Shown: in pieces, positions 19,870 through 30,400 of the stretch
Layout of the letters: each line of letters begins with the position of its first letter
Position numbering within the stretch: position 1 is the first letter of the stretch
Origin: Eledone cirrhosa
Lineage: Eukaryota; Mollusca; Cephalopoda; Octopoda; Eledonidae
Direction: 5' to 3'
Assembly: GCA_964016885.1 (NCBI GenBank)
Contig: OZ024741.1
Coordinates: 28,574,956 to 28,638,955, forward strand
DNA length: 64,000 bases
The notes under the pieces: generated by a model
What the model was told of the DNA's origin: nothing
Databases searched by the model: none
The model's input: the letters and a program-made list of their open reading frames with translations, nothing else
Translations under genes and position numbers: made by a program

Positions 19870-22800
19870 GTTTGGCTGTGGAAACACCTGGACCTCGTAA
19901 TACAGACGGTACATCTGGACCCGGAGGGTCGACTGGTGGTCCTAGACGTTGACGGTAGTGAAGGTGGAGCCTTCAGGCTGGTGGCCGAATATGCCCCATC
20001 CGGGACACCGCGGCCAGACTTCTTCAAACGTCTAGAGACTTTTCTGGGAGCGTCCCGCTCCCTGCTGTTAGTGGGGGACTGGAATGGAATCCTAGATGCA
20101 CATTGGGACTATGTGGGAGCATGTCCCCATAGAGGGAGGTGTAACAGCCTCAAACAGTTAATCGGCCGATTTGACCTGGCCGATAGATATCGACTAGATT
20201 TTCCGACTGTGCCACTGTGGACGTGAACTAATCGCAGCGGAACATCTAGATCGTACCTAGATAGGGTTCTAGTTAGAAAGAAGGATAGGGACATGTTAAG
20301 CTGTCCACAAATGTTCATGGTTGCCTATTCAGATCACAAATTAGTGATCTGCTTAGTCAACCTTGACAAAACCCATAGACAGGGACCCGGCTACTGGAAG
20401 CTGAACTTGTCGTTACCGACATGCAAAGCCTACAGTAGACGGATTAGCACTTTAGTTAATCAGAACTTGACGGGGGCCATTGTCAACAACAGATGGTGGT
20501 ACTCTCTCAAGAGGGCAGTTAGATTAGACTCGATAGGTTTTAGTAAAGAATTAGTGTTAGAACTAAAACCGAAAAGGAACTGGTAGATAAAGTAGAAGAG
20601 CCACTTAGGAGTGGCAACGTAGCCAGCGTGCTAGCGACGAGAACGGCCTTTGACCAGTTCTTCGACGCAAAGCATGAAGGTTGCGTTGTCAGAAGCAAAA
20701 TACGTGCTCTGGGAAACGAGGGAGCCAAAGCTGTTAGTTGGGCCCGAGTGACGGAGGCGAAAAGTGGCAAAAAGTCCATGATTCGATTTTTGAAGGACCA
20801 AGACGGACGCGTGATACGTGAGCCGAAGCAGATGTGCGCGGCCTTTCAGCGGCACTTTGCTCAACTGTTCGGGCAGGGCGGCGCGCCGGGAGGGGCTATG
20901 GATTTCGGTCCATACTTCAACGGCCTACCGCGACTCTCGAAAGTTTTGCGAAAGGCCGATTTCGGCCGCTGAGATAGGGTACGCGCTGAGCCAATGCGGC
21001 AAACGCAAATCTCCAGGTCTCGACGGTCTACCCTACGAATTTTACGTAGCAATGCCGGACTTGTTCTCCGGTCTCCTGGAAGCGGTCTACTGCAACTGGC
21101 AGCAGAACAGGAGAATTCCCAGTTCTGTGACGAAGGGCGTAGTCACGTTAGTCAGGAAGGACGAGAATAAGGAGGATGACATAGGAAACTTCCGGCTCAT
21201 AACTCTGCTAAACACAGAGTTACAGATTTTGGCCAAGGTGTTGGCAAAGAGGCTGGCGCTTGTCGTCGAAAACCTGGTAGGAGAAGCGCAGACATGCGCA
21301 ATCCCGACCAGATCCATACACGACAACCTCCACCTCATGCGATACATTATAGAGAGGGTTGGGTGTAAACCCGGCTTCGGTGGGGCCCTGATCAACTTGG
21401 ATCAGTCTAAGGCTTTCGATAGGGTTGACCATCGTTACCTGGATGCAGTGCTCGAGGCGGCAGGCTTCGGACCCGTGTTCAGGGGCTGGATTGCTGCAAT
21501 GCACAGCAGCAACATCTGCTCAAGAGTCAAGGTGAACGGCTACCTCTTCATATCACGCGATCCATCCGACAGGGATGCCCTCTCTCCTCTCTTCTGTACG
21601 TACTGACTCTCGAGCCACTACTGCGGAAGTTGGAGCTATTGCAGGGCATCCCCTTTGGAACCGGGACTGCGAAAAGCGGCGTCGGCCTATGCCGACGACG
21701 TGACAGTAATGGTGTCGAGCACTTCGCAAATCGGGGAGGTCGACACCTTACTGGAGGAATACGAAAGATTCACAGGAGCGAAGCTGAACCGGGACAAGTC
21801 CATCGGTTTGCAACTCGGATCGTGGAGAGGCAAACCGATGCCTTCCGATGACGTCGTCGGACGCTGGACGGAAGGACCGGTAAAGCTGCTCGGGGTCTGG
21901 TTTGGTCTGGACCTCCAGGTAGAGAAGAACTGGAATGAGGTGACGGCCAAGGTGTTTGCGCTCACCAAGAAGTGGGCCGAGTGCAAACTATCCTTGAAAG
22001 GTCGAGTGGAGGTGGCAAACACTTATATAGCGTCCGCCATCTACTACCACTTGACCGTCGTGCCTTGTCCAGCCAAAACGCTCACCAAAATGGAGCGCGC
22101 GCTCTTCCAAGTCCTTTGGAAGAAACGGGCTCCTTTGGTGAGAAGATCCATCTGCTGCCAACACCCTTCAAACGGAGGCTGGGGATGCCGCGGCTGACGA
22201 TGCGCAAACACGCGCTCAGGCTGCGGCACCTCCACGTATTCCTCACCGGACAACCGGTGTGGGCCCCGTTCGTGAGGCGAGCCTTCCCACAACTCGTCTC
22301 GCTAACCGAGCTGCAGTCCTGGGTCAAGCAAAGAACGAGGAAAATGGGCGACTGGCACATCGAATGTGCTCAGGCGCTCACAGTCCTCTGGCAAACGGAC
22401 CCGGCGATCAGTGGAGACTCCACTTCGACATTCTATAGAGGGTTGGTCCGCAGCAAGTGCGACGACGCGCTCAGAGGAACACTGGGCGTAGAGGAGGACG
22501 AACTGGTCAGTCTTCCCGGGACCAATGGACAACTTCCAAAAGTACCTGGCCTGGCAGTGCTACCGAGGAGCTCTACCAGTTCGAGATAAGCTCTACAGAC
22601 ACGGGCGCCCGGGAAGGGACCCTTCGAAAAAGATCTGTCCGAGATGCATGCGCGACGAGGAAACCGTCGCGCACGCATTTGTACACTGCCCGGGCGTTAC
22701 CGACCTGTGGGGCTATGTAGAACGACTATTGTCGCGGGTGGGACCAATCCAGTTGACCACCGAGTCCATTGTCATGATCAAACCGCCACCCTGCTTAAAA

Positions 22801-23039
22801 AACGAGGAAGAGGCGGTTTTCCTATGGTGAGAGAGGTTATATGGTGGACGAGGTTAAAAGGGCTGAGGTCAGACACCTTTCTCTCCGGCGAGCAACTGAT
22901 TCGTTTTTTCAAATATCATTTTGGAAGAAGAATCAGGATGGAGAGAGAGGTGCTGTCCCCCAGCAAATTTGATAAAAGGTGGATGAATGTGGCAAATCTG
23001 GCCCGAGTGGTTGGGCCATCTCTCTATATAAGCCTGTAG
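19870..23039 (+). pseudogene. LINE T2 ORF2 remnant (APE, reverse transcriptase, zinc knuckle)
   Basis: Readable in pieces. 19870-20586 has the APE part (LLLVGDWNGIL, SYLDRVL, AYSDHKL) with a TGA at 20224-20226 in place of Trp. Frame changes follow near 20575, 20940 and 21550. 20818-21606 carries SPGLDGLPYEF, TRSIHDNLHL and LDQSKAFDRVDH; 21655-22197 carries the catalytic SAYADDVTV and KLLGVWFG. More frame changes near 22180, 22530 and 22810 lead to the zinc knuckle CPRC-x8-H-x4-C (22636-22689) and the end WWTRLKGL to the stop at 23037-23039. At least six frame changes and one stop mark it as an older insertion than T1. Confidence 0.9.
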
Positions 23040-23097
23040 GTTGAGGAAAAAGAGGAAGAGAGGAAGGGAGTACTCACTCTTGGTGCTCCTGGAGATG

Positions 23098-23132
23098 AGG
23101 GTTGTACATTTTTTCGGGGTGTGTACAACCCT
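23098..23132 (+). other. perfect 11-bp hairpin in the LINE T2 3' UTR
   Basis: AGGGTTGTACA (23098-23108) and its exact reverse complement TGTACAACCCT (23122-23132) enclose a 13-base loop. Not found in the T1 or T3 3' UTR, so it is specific to this subfamily. It may add to the 3' recognition structure; this is inference. Confidence 0.7.
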
Positions 23133-23143
23133 AGTGTAACGCC

Positions 23144-23158
23144 TCCCCCTATTGGGGA
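23144..23158 (+). other. conserved 3' UTR hairpin of the Tx1-like LINE (copy T2)
   Basis: CTCCCCCTATTGGGGA, with stem TCCCC / GGGGA, shared with 104-119 and 17272-17287 although the sequence around it differs. Confidence 0.55.
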
Positions 23159-23269
23159 TTTCAATTGTTATTTGTTAGTTTATTAATAGTTTTATTTTCA
23201 TATACCTGTATGTAAACTCCCCATTTGTATTTGTCCCCTTCTTTTGGGCCCTTGTGGCTAATAAAGAAA

Positions 23270-23296
23270 TTTATCTATCTCTCTACCTATCTATCT
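23270..23296. repeat. (TATC)n microsatellite, right flank of LINE T2
   Basis: A short imperfect run TTATCTATCTCTCTACCTATCTATC directly after the LINE 3' end, in the same strand sense as the tract at 19767-19862. (Given here as motif only; units vary.). Confidence 0.85.
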
Positions 23297-23582
23297 GCAC
23301 ACACAGATCTTGCTCTCTCTCTATTCATATTTCTTTCCTTCCATTTTTAGTACATTACCTTCTTCCTAGCCATCCATCCAACCAGCCCACCAGTCCATCA
23401 GCCAACCATCCAACCAGCCAACCATCCAACCATCCAACCAGCCCACCAGTCCATCAGCCCACCATCCAACCAGCCCACCATCTACCAGCCAACCAGCCTA
23501 ACATCCAACTAGCCCACCAGCCCACCAGCCCACCAGCCAACCAGCCAACCAACCAACCAACCAGCCCACCAGCCCACCAGTC

Positions 23583-23728
23583 CACCATCAAAGCAGCTAA
23601 CCAGCCCACCATCCAATCAGGCCACCATCCAACCATCCAACCAGCTCACCAGTCCAACATCAACCAGCCAACCAGTCCACCAGTCCACCATTCCATCAGC
23701 CCACCATCCAACCAGCCAACCAGCCAAC
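23583..23728. repeat. internal 145-base duplication, first copy
   Basis: Starts near CATCAAAGCAGCTAACCAG and includes CCAATCAGGCCACC and CCAACATCAACCAGCC, rare words that make it stand out. The second copy is at 24180-24325, 597 bases further on. Confidence 0.85.
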
Positions 23729-24179
23729 CAACCAACCAACCAGCCCACCAGCCCACCAGTCCACCATCCAACCAGCCCACCATCCAACGAGCCAACCAGC
23801 CCACCAGCCAACCAGCCAACCAGCCAACCAGCCAACCAGCCAACCCTCCAGCCAGCACGCCAACCATTCAACCAGCCAACCAGACCACCAATGAACCAGC
23901 CAACTAGCCAACCAGCCAACCATCCAAACAGTCCAACAGCCACCAGCCCACCATCGACCAGCCAACCAGCCAACTATCCAACCATCCCACCATCCAACCA
24001 GCCGACCAGTCCCCCAGTCCACCAGCCATCCATCCAACCAGCCCACCATCCAACCATCCAACCATCCAACCATCCAACCAGCCAACCATCCCATCAGCCT
24101 ACCAGCCCGACAGACGACCAGCCCACCAGTCCAACAGTCCTCCAGCCAACCAGCTAACCATCCAACCATCCAACCAGCC

Positions 24180-24325
24180 CACCATCAAAGCAGCTAACCA
24201 GCCCACCATCCAATCAGGCCACCATCCAACCATCCAACCAGCTCACCAGTCCAACATCAACCAGCCAACCAGTCCACCAGTCCACCATTCCATCAGCCCA
24301 CCATCCAACCAGCCAACCAGCCAAC
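24180..24325. repeat. internal 145-base duplication, second copy
   Basis: Matches 23583-23728 at a spacing of 597 bases, including all its rare words. It marks a recent internal duplication of the minisatellite. Confidence 0.85.
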
Positions 24326-25375
24326 CAGCCAACCATCCAACCAACCAACCAACCAGCCAACCAGCCAACCATCCAACCATCCAACCAACCCACCATCCCA
24401 CCATCCAACCATCCAACCAACCCACCATCCCACCATCCAACCACCCAACCAGCCCACCAGTCCACCATCCAACCATCCAACCATCCAACCAACCCACCAT
24501 CCCACCATCCAACCAGCCAACCAACCCATCATCCAACCATCCAACCAGCCCACCATCCAACCAACCCACCATCCCACCATCCAACCATCCAACCAACCCA
24601 CCATCCCACCATCCAACCATCCAACCAGCCCACCATCCAACCAGCCAACCATCCAACCAACCAACCAGCCAACCAGCCAACCATCCAACCATCCAACCAG
24701 CCCACCATCCAACCAGCCAACCAACCCATCATCCAACCATCCAACCAGCCCACCATCCAACCAGCCAACCATCCCACCAACCAATCAGCCAACCAGCCAG
24801 CCAGCCCACCATCCAACCATCCAACCAGCCCACCATCCAACCATCCAACCAACCCACCATCCAACCAGCCAGCCAGCCCACCATCCAACCAGCCAACCAA
24901 CCCATCATCCAACCATCCAACCAACCCATCATCCAACCATCCAACCAGCCCACCATCCAACCAGCCAACCAACCCATCATCCAACCATCCAACCAGCCCA
25001 CCATCCAACCAGCCAGCCATCCCACCAACCAACCAGCCAACCAGCCAGCCAGCCCACCATCCAACCATCCAACCAGCCCACCATCCAACCAGCCAGCCAG
25101 CCCACCATCCAACCATCCAACCAGCCCACCATCCAACCAGCCAACCAACCCATCATCCAACCATCCAACCAGCCCACCATCCAACCATACAACCAACCCA
25201 CCATCCAACCATACAACCAGCCCACCATCCAACCAGCCAGCCAGCCCACCATCCATCCACCCAACCAGCCCACCAGTCGACCATCCAACCAGCCAACCAT
25301 CCAGCCATCCAACCAGTCAACCAGCAAACCATCCAGCCAGCCCACCATCCAACCAGCCCACAAGCCGACCAATTA

Positions 25376-25734
25376 CTACTGGTTCGAAGAGGTTGATAAT
25401 GTATGAGAATGGTAATGATAATGATGATGGTGGTGGTGGTGAAGAAGAAGACTTGACAAGTCATGCATTGCAGTATTTTCTTCTGTTTCTTTACTAAAAT
25501 ACGACATGTGAGGCTGTCTTTATATCGACATTAAAGTTTGTCAATGTGAAATAGTTCTATACATACTTACAAGTACAGAAAAAAACCACCCTGGAATATA
25601 TATTGACATACATTATATAACGTTTTAATTATATAACGTTTAAGTTCTCTTGAAGAGATAAAACGACAAGATTTAATCTATTAAAGATTTTTTGGTAAAC
25701 AAATATTGATTATATAAATCTAGTAACTTTTATA
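25376..25734. other. AT-rich spacer, no gene seen
   Basis: Single-copy-looking, with a short GATGATGGTGGTGG tract near 25420 and a pair of TATATAACGTTTAA-like words near 25615-25645. No coding or RNA signal recognised. Confidence 0.6.
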
Positions 25735-25858
25735 TAATACACACATGCATATATATATATACATATATACATAAGTACGTACGTACATACATACATGCAT
25801 ACATATATACGTATGTACGTACGTGCATATATACATACGTACATATATACCTTCATAC
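25735..25858. repeat. (TACA)n/(TATA)n microsatellite
   Basis: Mixed ACATACAT, ACGTACGT and ATATATAC units over about 120 bases. It is the left border of the segment 25859-26462. Confidence 0.92.
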
Positions 25859-26462
25859 ATGGTGGCTGCCAACTCGTTTTCGAGTACGGCCACTACTTTA
25901 TATCCATGTAGGAGAACCCCTACCGATGCGCTGAACGAGTGTGACTTTTTAGTCCACCCAGCGACTTGAAAACTCTGGTACAAACACTACACTTGTGACA
26001 ATTATTGACACACAGTGCTGGGCCCATGGTACCATGTGACGACAAGTGCAGAGAGATCTGCAGATATAAAGCAATGCCTGTGCCGTGAAGCTTTTATAGT
26101 GAGCAAAGGCACTGCACAAAGCCAGTCCCACTCTCTTAACCAAGATGATATTTACCAAAAAGAAGAACAAGTCAACATCATTGGATACCATCAGGGTTGC
26201 AGGTGTTATATCAGAGTTTTCCTTCTCTTAGAATTCTGCCTTGACAAAGGCTAAGGGGTCATCTCTCCCGGTGATTTTGGATGGCCATTGACTCTTAAGA
26301 ACTCCATTGCCCTTTGACAGGTTTTGTTTTTAGTCCTGCAGGATGTCCAAAGTCACCCTCCTCACCAAGAAACCTTGGTGGGGTTGCCAGTTTAGTCGCC
26401 AACGACCCGACCATGAGACAGGTTGTACTGGGATACATGTTACCAGTAGCACCAACTGGTGA
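25859..26462. other. 600-base segment of unknown type between two (TACA)n tracts
   Basis: GC-richer than its surroundings, with no lasting open frame on either strand. CATACAT-type units border it on both sides, as with the LINE copies elsewhere in the window. I do not recognise it. A non-autonomous mobile element inserted into (CATA)n is possible but not shown. Confidence 0.4.
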
Positions 26463-26680
26463 CCTTCATACATACGTACATACGTACATACATACATGCA
26501 TACATACATACACAGACTCACGCACACACACACATAAATACGTTTATATATGCATGCATATGTATACACACATCCACACATACGCTCGCGCACACACGCA
26601 CACATATACATATATACATATATACATATATACATGCATACATATATATATACATATATATGTGTGTGTATGTACCATAG
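26463..26680. repeat. (CATA)n/(CACA)n/(TATA)n microsatellite
   Basis: About 220 bases of CATACATA, CACACACA and ATATATAC units, the right border of the segment 25859-26462. Confidence 0.92.
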
Positions 26681-27196
26681 GCGGTATGCTGTTTGAGTAC
26701 TCGATGCTCGCGCAGAGCAGAGTATATTATTATAGATAACGAGGAATCAGTAATCCATTACAATTTATTAACACATTACATATGTTTCTCCGTCGATCAG
26801 CTCAAGGCAGGATCTGTTACAGATCGAACCCGACTCAGCATTCGCAAGTTCCTCAGATATGTTTTGCGTTTTCAAAGCAACAACATCGACATCAACAACA
26901 GTAACAGCAACAGCAACACCAACCAAAACAAAGGCAACACCAGCATCAACATCACATCAACAATGACAACAACAACAACAACAGCAACAAAAATACCACC
27001 TCAACAACAACACCAACTACAACGGTCGTCGTATGTCAGTCTCAAGGCTCTCTTGTCTACATTTTAACAATATTTTATCAGTAAATTTCGAGACACTCCT
27101 GAGATTAAATTGTAAGACAAGACACCTGATTACAAATTGAGATTTTAGTAATCAACTAAACCAAAAACTTTGTAACCACCGAAATGATAGTTTTGG
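26681..27196. other. spacer with a CAA/CAG-rich stretch, no gene seen
   Basis: Holds a run of CAACAA, CAGCAA and CATCAA words at about 26876-27020 that gives Asn/Thr-rich reading frames. The frame from 26693 (124 codons) is low complexity and I do not count it as a gene. Confidence 0.6.
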
Positions 27197-27350
27197 ATTT
27201 AGACACAAGGCCAACAATTTTGTCAGAAAGGGAGAGTCGATTAAATTGAAAGGCAAAACTAACCTCGGTGGGATTTGAACTCAGAACGTAAACGACCGTA
27301 ACTCTATGCCACAAAGCAGATTGCCCGACACCTTACCGATACCACAAAAC
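27197..27350 (-). mobile_element. diverged tRNA-derived SINE, antisense, next to the satellite
   Basis: Reverse complement of the SINE: the tail GACACAAGGCCAACAA is at 27202-27217, the B-box-like part appears as GGATTTGAACTCAGAACGT (27271-27289), and the head ends near 27350. It is older than the two intact SINEs by its many differences. Its head-derived stretch (from about 27320) lies just before the satellite and aligns with the 38-bp monomer at roughly two thirds identity, same orientation. Confidence 0.85.
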
Positions 27351-27488
27351 CAGAAGTAACACAAAGCATGGTGTCCAACACTCTACAGACACTGCCAACC
27401 CAAGCATAGTGTCCAACACTCTACAGACACTGCCAACCCAAGCATAGTGTCCAACACTCTACCGACACTGCCAACCCAAGCATGGTGT

Positions 27489-30400
27489 CCAACAATCTAC
27501 CGACACTGCCAACCCAAGCATGGTGTCCAACACTCTACCGACACTGCCAACCCAAGCATGTGGTCCAACACTCTACCGACACTGCCAACCCAAGCATGGT
27601 GTCCAACACTCTACCGACACTGCCAACCCAAGCATAGTGTCCAACACTCTACCGACACTGCCAACCCAAGTATGGTGTCCAACACTCTACCGACACTGCC
27701 AACCCTAGAATGGTGTCCAACACTCTACCGACAATGCCAACCCAAGCATGGTGTCCGACACTCTACCGACACTGCCAACCCAAGCATGGTGTCCAACACT
27801 CTATCGACACTGCCAACCCAAGCATGGTGTCCAACACTCTACCGACACTGCCAACCCAAGCATGGTGTCCAACACTCTACCGACACTGCCAACACAAACA
27901 TGGTGTCCAACACTCTACCGACACTGCCAACCCAAGCATGGTGTCCAACACTCTACCGACACTGCCAACCCAAGTATAGTGTCCAACACTCTACCGACAC
28001 TGCCAACCCAAGCATGGTGTCCAACACTCTACCGACACTGCCAACCCAAGTATAGTGTCCAACACTCTACCGACACTGCCAACCCAAGCATGGTGTCCAA
28101 CACTCTACCGACACTGCCAACCCAAGCATGTGGTCCAACACTCTACCGACACTGCCAACCCAAGCATGGTGTCCAACACTCTACCGACACTGCCAACCCA
28201 AGCATGGTGTCCAACACTCTACCGACACTGCCAACCCAAGCATGGTGTCCAACACTCTACCGACACTGCCAACCCAAGCATGGTGTCCAACACTCTACCG
28301 ACACTGCCAACTCAAACATGGTGTCCAACACTCTACCGACACTGCCAACCCAAGCATGGTGTCCAACACTCTACCGACACTGCCAACCCAAGCATAGTGT
28401 CCAACACTCTACCGACACTGCCAACCCAAGCATGGTGTCCAACACTCTACCGACACTGCCAACCCAAGTATAGTGTCCAACACTCTACCGACACTGCCAA
28501 CCCAAGCATGGTGTCCAACACTCTACCGACACTGCCAACCCAAGCATGTGGTCCAACACTCTACCGACACTGCCAACCCAAGCATGATGTCCAACACTCT
28601 ACCGACACTGCCAACCCAAGCATGGTGTCCAACACTCTACCGACACTGCCAACTCAAACATGGTGTCCAACACTCTACCGACACTGCCAACCCAAGCATG
28701 GTGTCCAACACTCTACCGACACTGCCAACCCAAGTATAGTGTCCAACACTCTACCGACACTGCCAACCCAAGCATGGTGTCCAACACTCTGCCGACACTG
28801 CCAACCCAAGCATGTGGTCCAACACTCTACCGACACTGCCAACCCAAGCATGGTGTCCAACACTCTACCGACACTGCCAACCCAAGCATGTGGTCCAACA
28901 CTCAACCGACACTGCCAACCCAAGTATAGTGTCCAACACTCTACCGACACTGCCAACCCAAGCATGGTGTCCAACACTCTACCGACACTGCCAACCCAAG
29001 TATAGTGTCCAACACTCTACCGACACTGCCAACCCAAGCATGGTGTCCAACAGTCTACCGACACTGCCAACCCAAGCATGGTGTCCAACACTCTACCGAC
29101 ACTGCCAACCCTAGAATGGTGTCCAACACTCTACCGACACTGCCAACCCAAGCATGGTGTCCAACACTCTACCGACACTGCCAACCCAAGCATGTGGTCC
29201 AACACTCTACCGACACTGCCAACCCAAGCATGGTGTCCAACACTCTACCGACACTGCTAACCCAAGCATGGTGTCCAACACTCTACCGACACTGCCAACC
29301 CAAGCATGGTGTCCAACACGCTACCGACACTGCCAACCCAAGCATGATGTCCAACACTCTACCGACACTGCCAACCCAAGCATGTGGTCCAACACTCTAC
29401 CGACACTGCCAACCCAAGCATGGTGTCCAACACTCTACTGACACTGCCAACCCAAGCATGGTGTCCAACACTCTACCGACACTGCCAACCCAAACATGGT
29501 GTCCAACACTCTACCGACACTGCCAACCCAAGCATGGTGTCCAACACTCTACCGACACTGCCAACCCAAGCATGGTGTCCAACACTCTACCGACACTGCC
29601 AACCCAAGCATGGTGTCCAACACTCTACCGACACTGCCAACCCAAGTATGTGGTCCAACACTCTACCGACACTGCCAACCCAAGCATGGTGTCCAACACT
29701 CTACCGACACTGCCAACCCAAGCATGCGGTCCAACACTCTACCGACACTGCCAACCCAAGTATGTGGTCCAACACTCTACCGACACTGCCAACCCAAGCA
29801 TGATGTCCAACACTCTACCGACACTGCCAACCCAAACATGGTGTCCAACACTCTACCGACACTGCCAACCCAAGCATGGTGTCCAACACTCTACCGACAC
29901 TGCCAACCCAAGCATGGTGTCCAACACTCTACCGACACTGCCAACCCAAGCATGGTGTCCAACACTCTACCGACACAGCCAAGCCAAGCATAGTGTCCAA
30001 CACTCTACCGACACTGCCAACCCAAGCATGGTGTCCAACACTCTACCGACACTGCCAACCCAAGCATGGTGTCCAACACTCTACCGACACAGCCAACCCA
30101 AGCATATTGTCCAACACTCTACCGACACTGCCAACCCAAGCATGGTGTCCAACACTCTACCGACACTGCCAACCCAAGCATGGTGTCCAACACTCTACCG
30201 ACACAGCCAACCCAAGCATGGTGTCCAACACTCTACCGACACAGCCAACCCAAGCATGGTGTCCAACACTCTACCGACACTGCCAACCCAAGCATGGTGT
30301 CCAACACTCTACCGACACTGCCAACCCAAGCATGGTGTCCAACACTCTACCGACGCTGCCAACCCAAGCATGGTGTCCAACACTCTACCGACACTGCCAA

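Larger units (their letters stand above)
19863..23269 (+). mobile_element. Tx1-like LINE, 5'-truncated and decayed copy T2
   Basis: Begins inside the APE domain, at about residue 74 of ORF2 compared with T1, and runs to a complete 3' end (TGTGGCTAATAAAGAAA). It belongs to a related but distinct subfamily: the proteins align throughout yet the 3' UTR is largely different. (ATCT)n lies on both sides. Confidence 0.92.
23366..25375. repeat. degenerate CCAACCAG / CCAACCAT minisatellite
   Basis: About 2 kb of 4-base CCAN-type words arranged in 8-base pairs (CCAACCAG, CCACCATC, CCAACCAT). The plus strand is almost only A and C with scattered G/T, giving strong strand asymmetry. On the minus strand this reads as Gly/Trp/Leu/Val-rich peptides in every frame, which is a by-product. 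A 145-base block is duplicated inside it. Confidence 0.95.

Noticed and set aside
19711..19870. A gene start upstream of the T2 LINE in frame with Ser/Ile/Tyr/Leu repeats
   Set aside because: The frame runs through (ATCT)n, which reads as a Leu-Ser-Ile-Tyr repeat; joining to the LINE frame is chance.
23454..25464. Minus-strand Gly/Trp-rich proteins ([10 protein letters not shown] type)
   Set aside because: They are translations of the CCAACCAG minisatellite and occur in every frame; low-complexity by-products.
26314..26739. A 141-codon frame in the unclassified segment
   Set aside because: Its second half is the (CATA)n microsatellite and its first half has no recognisable domain.
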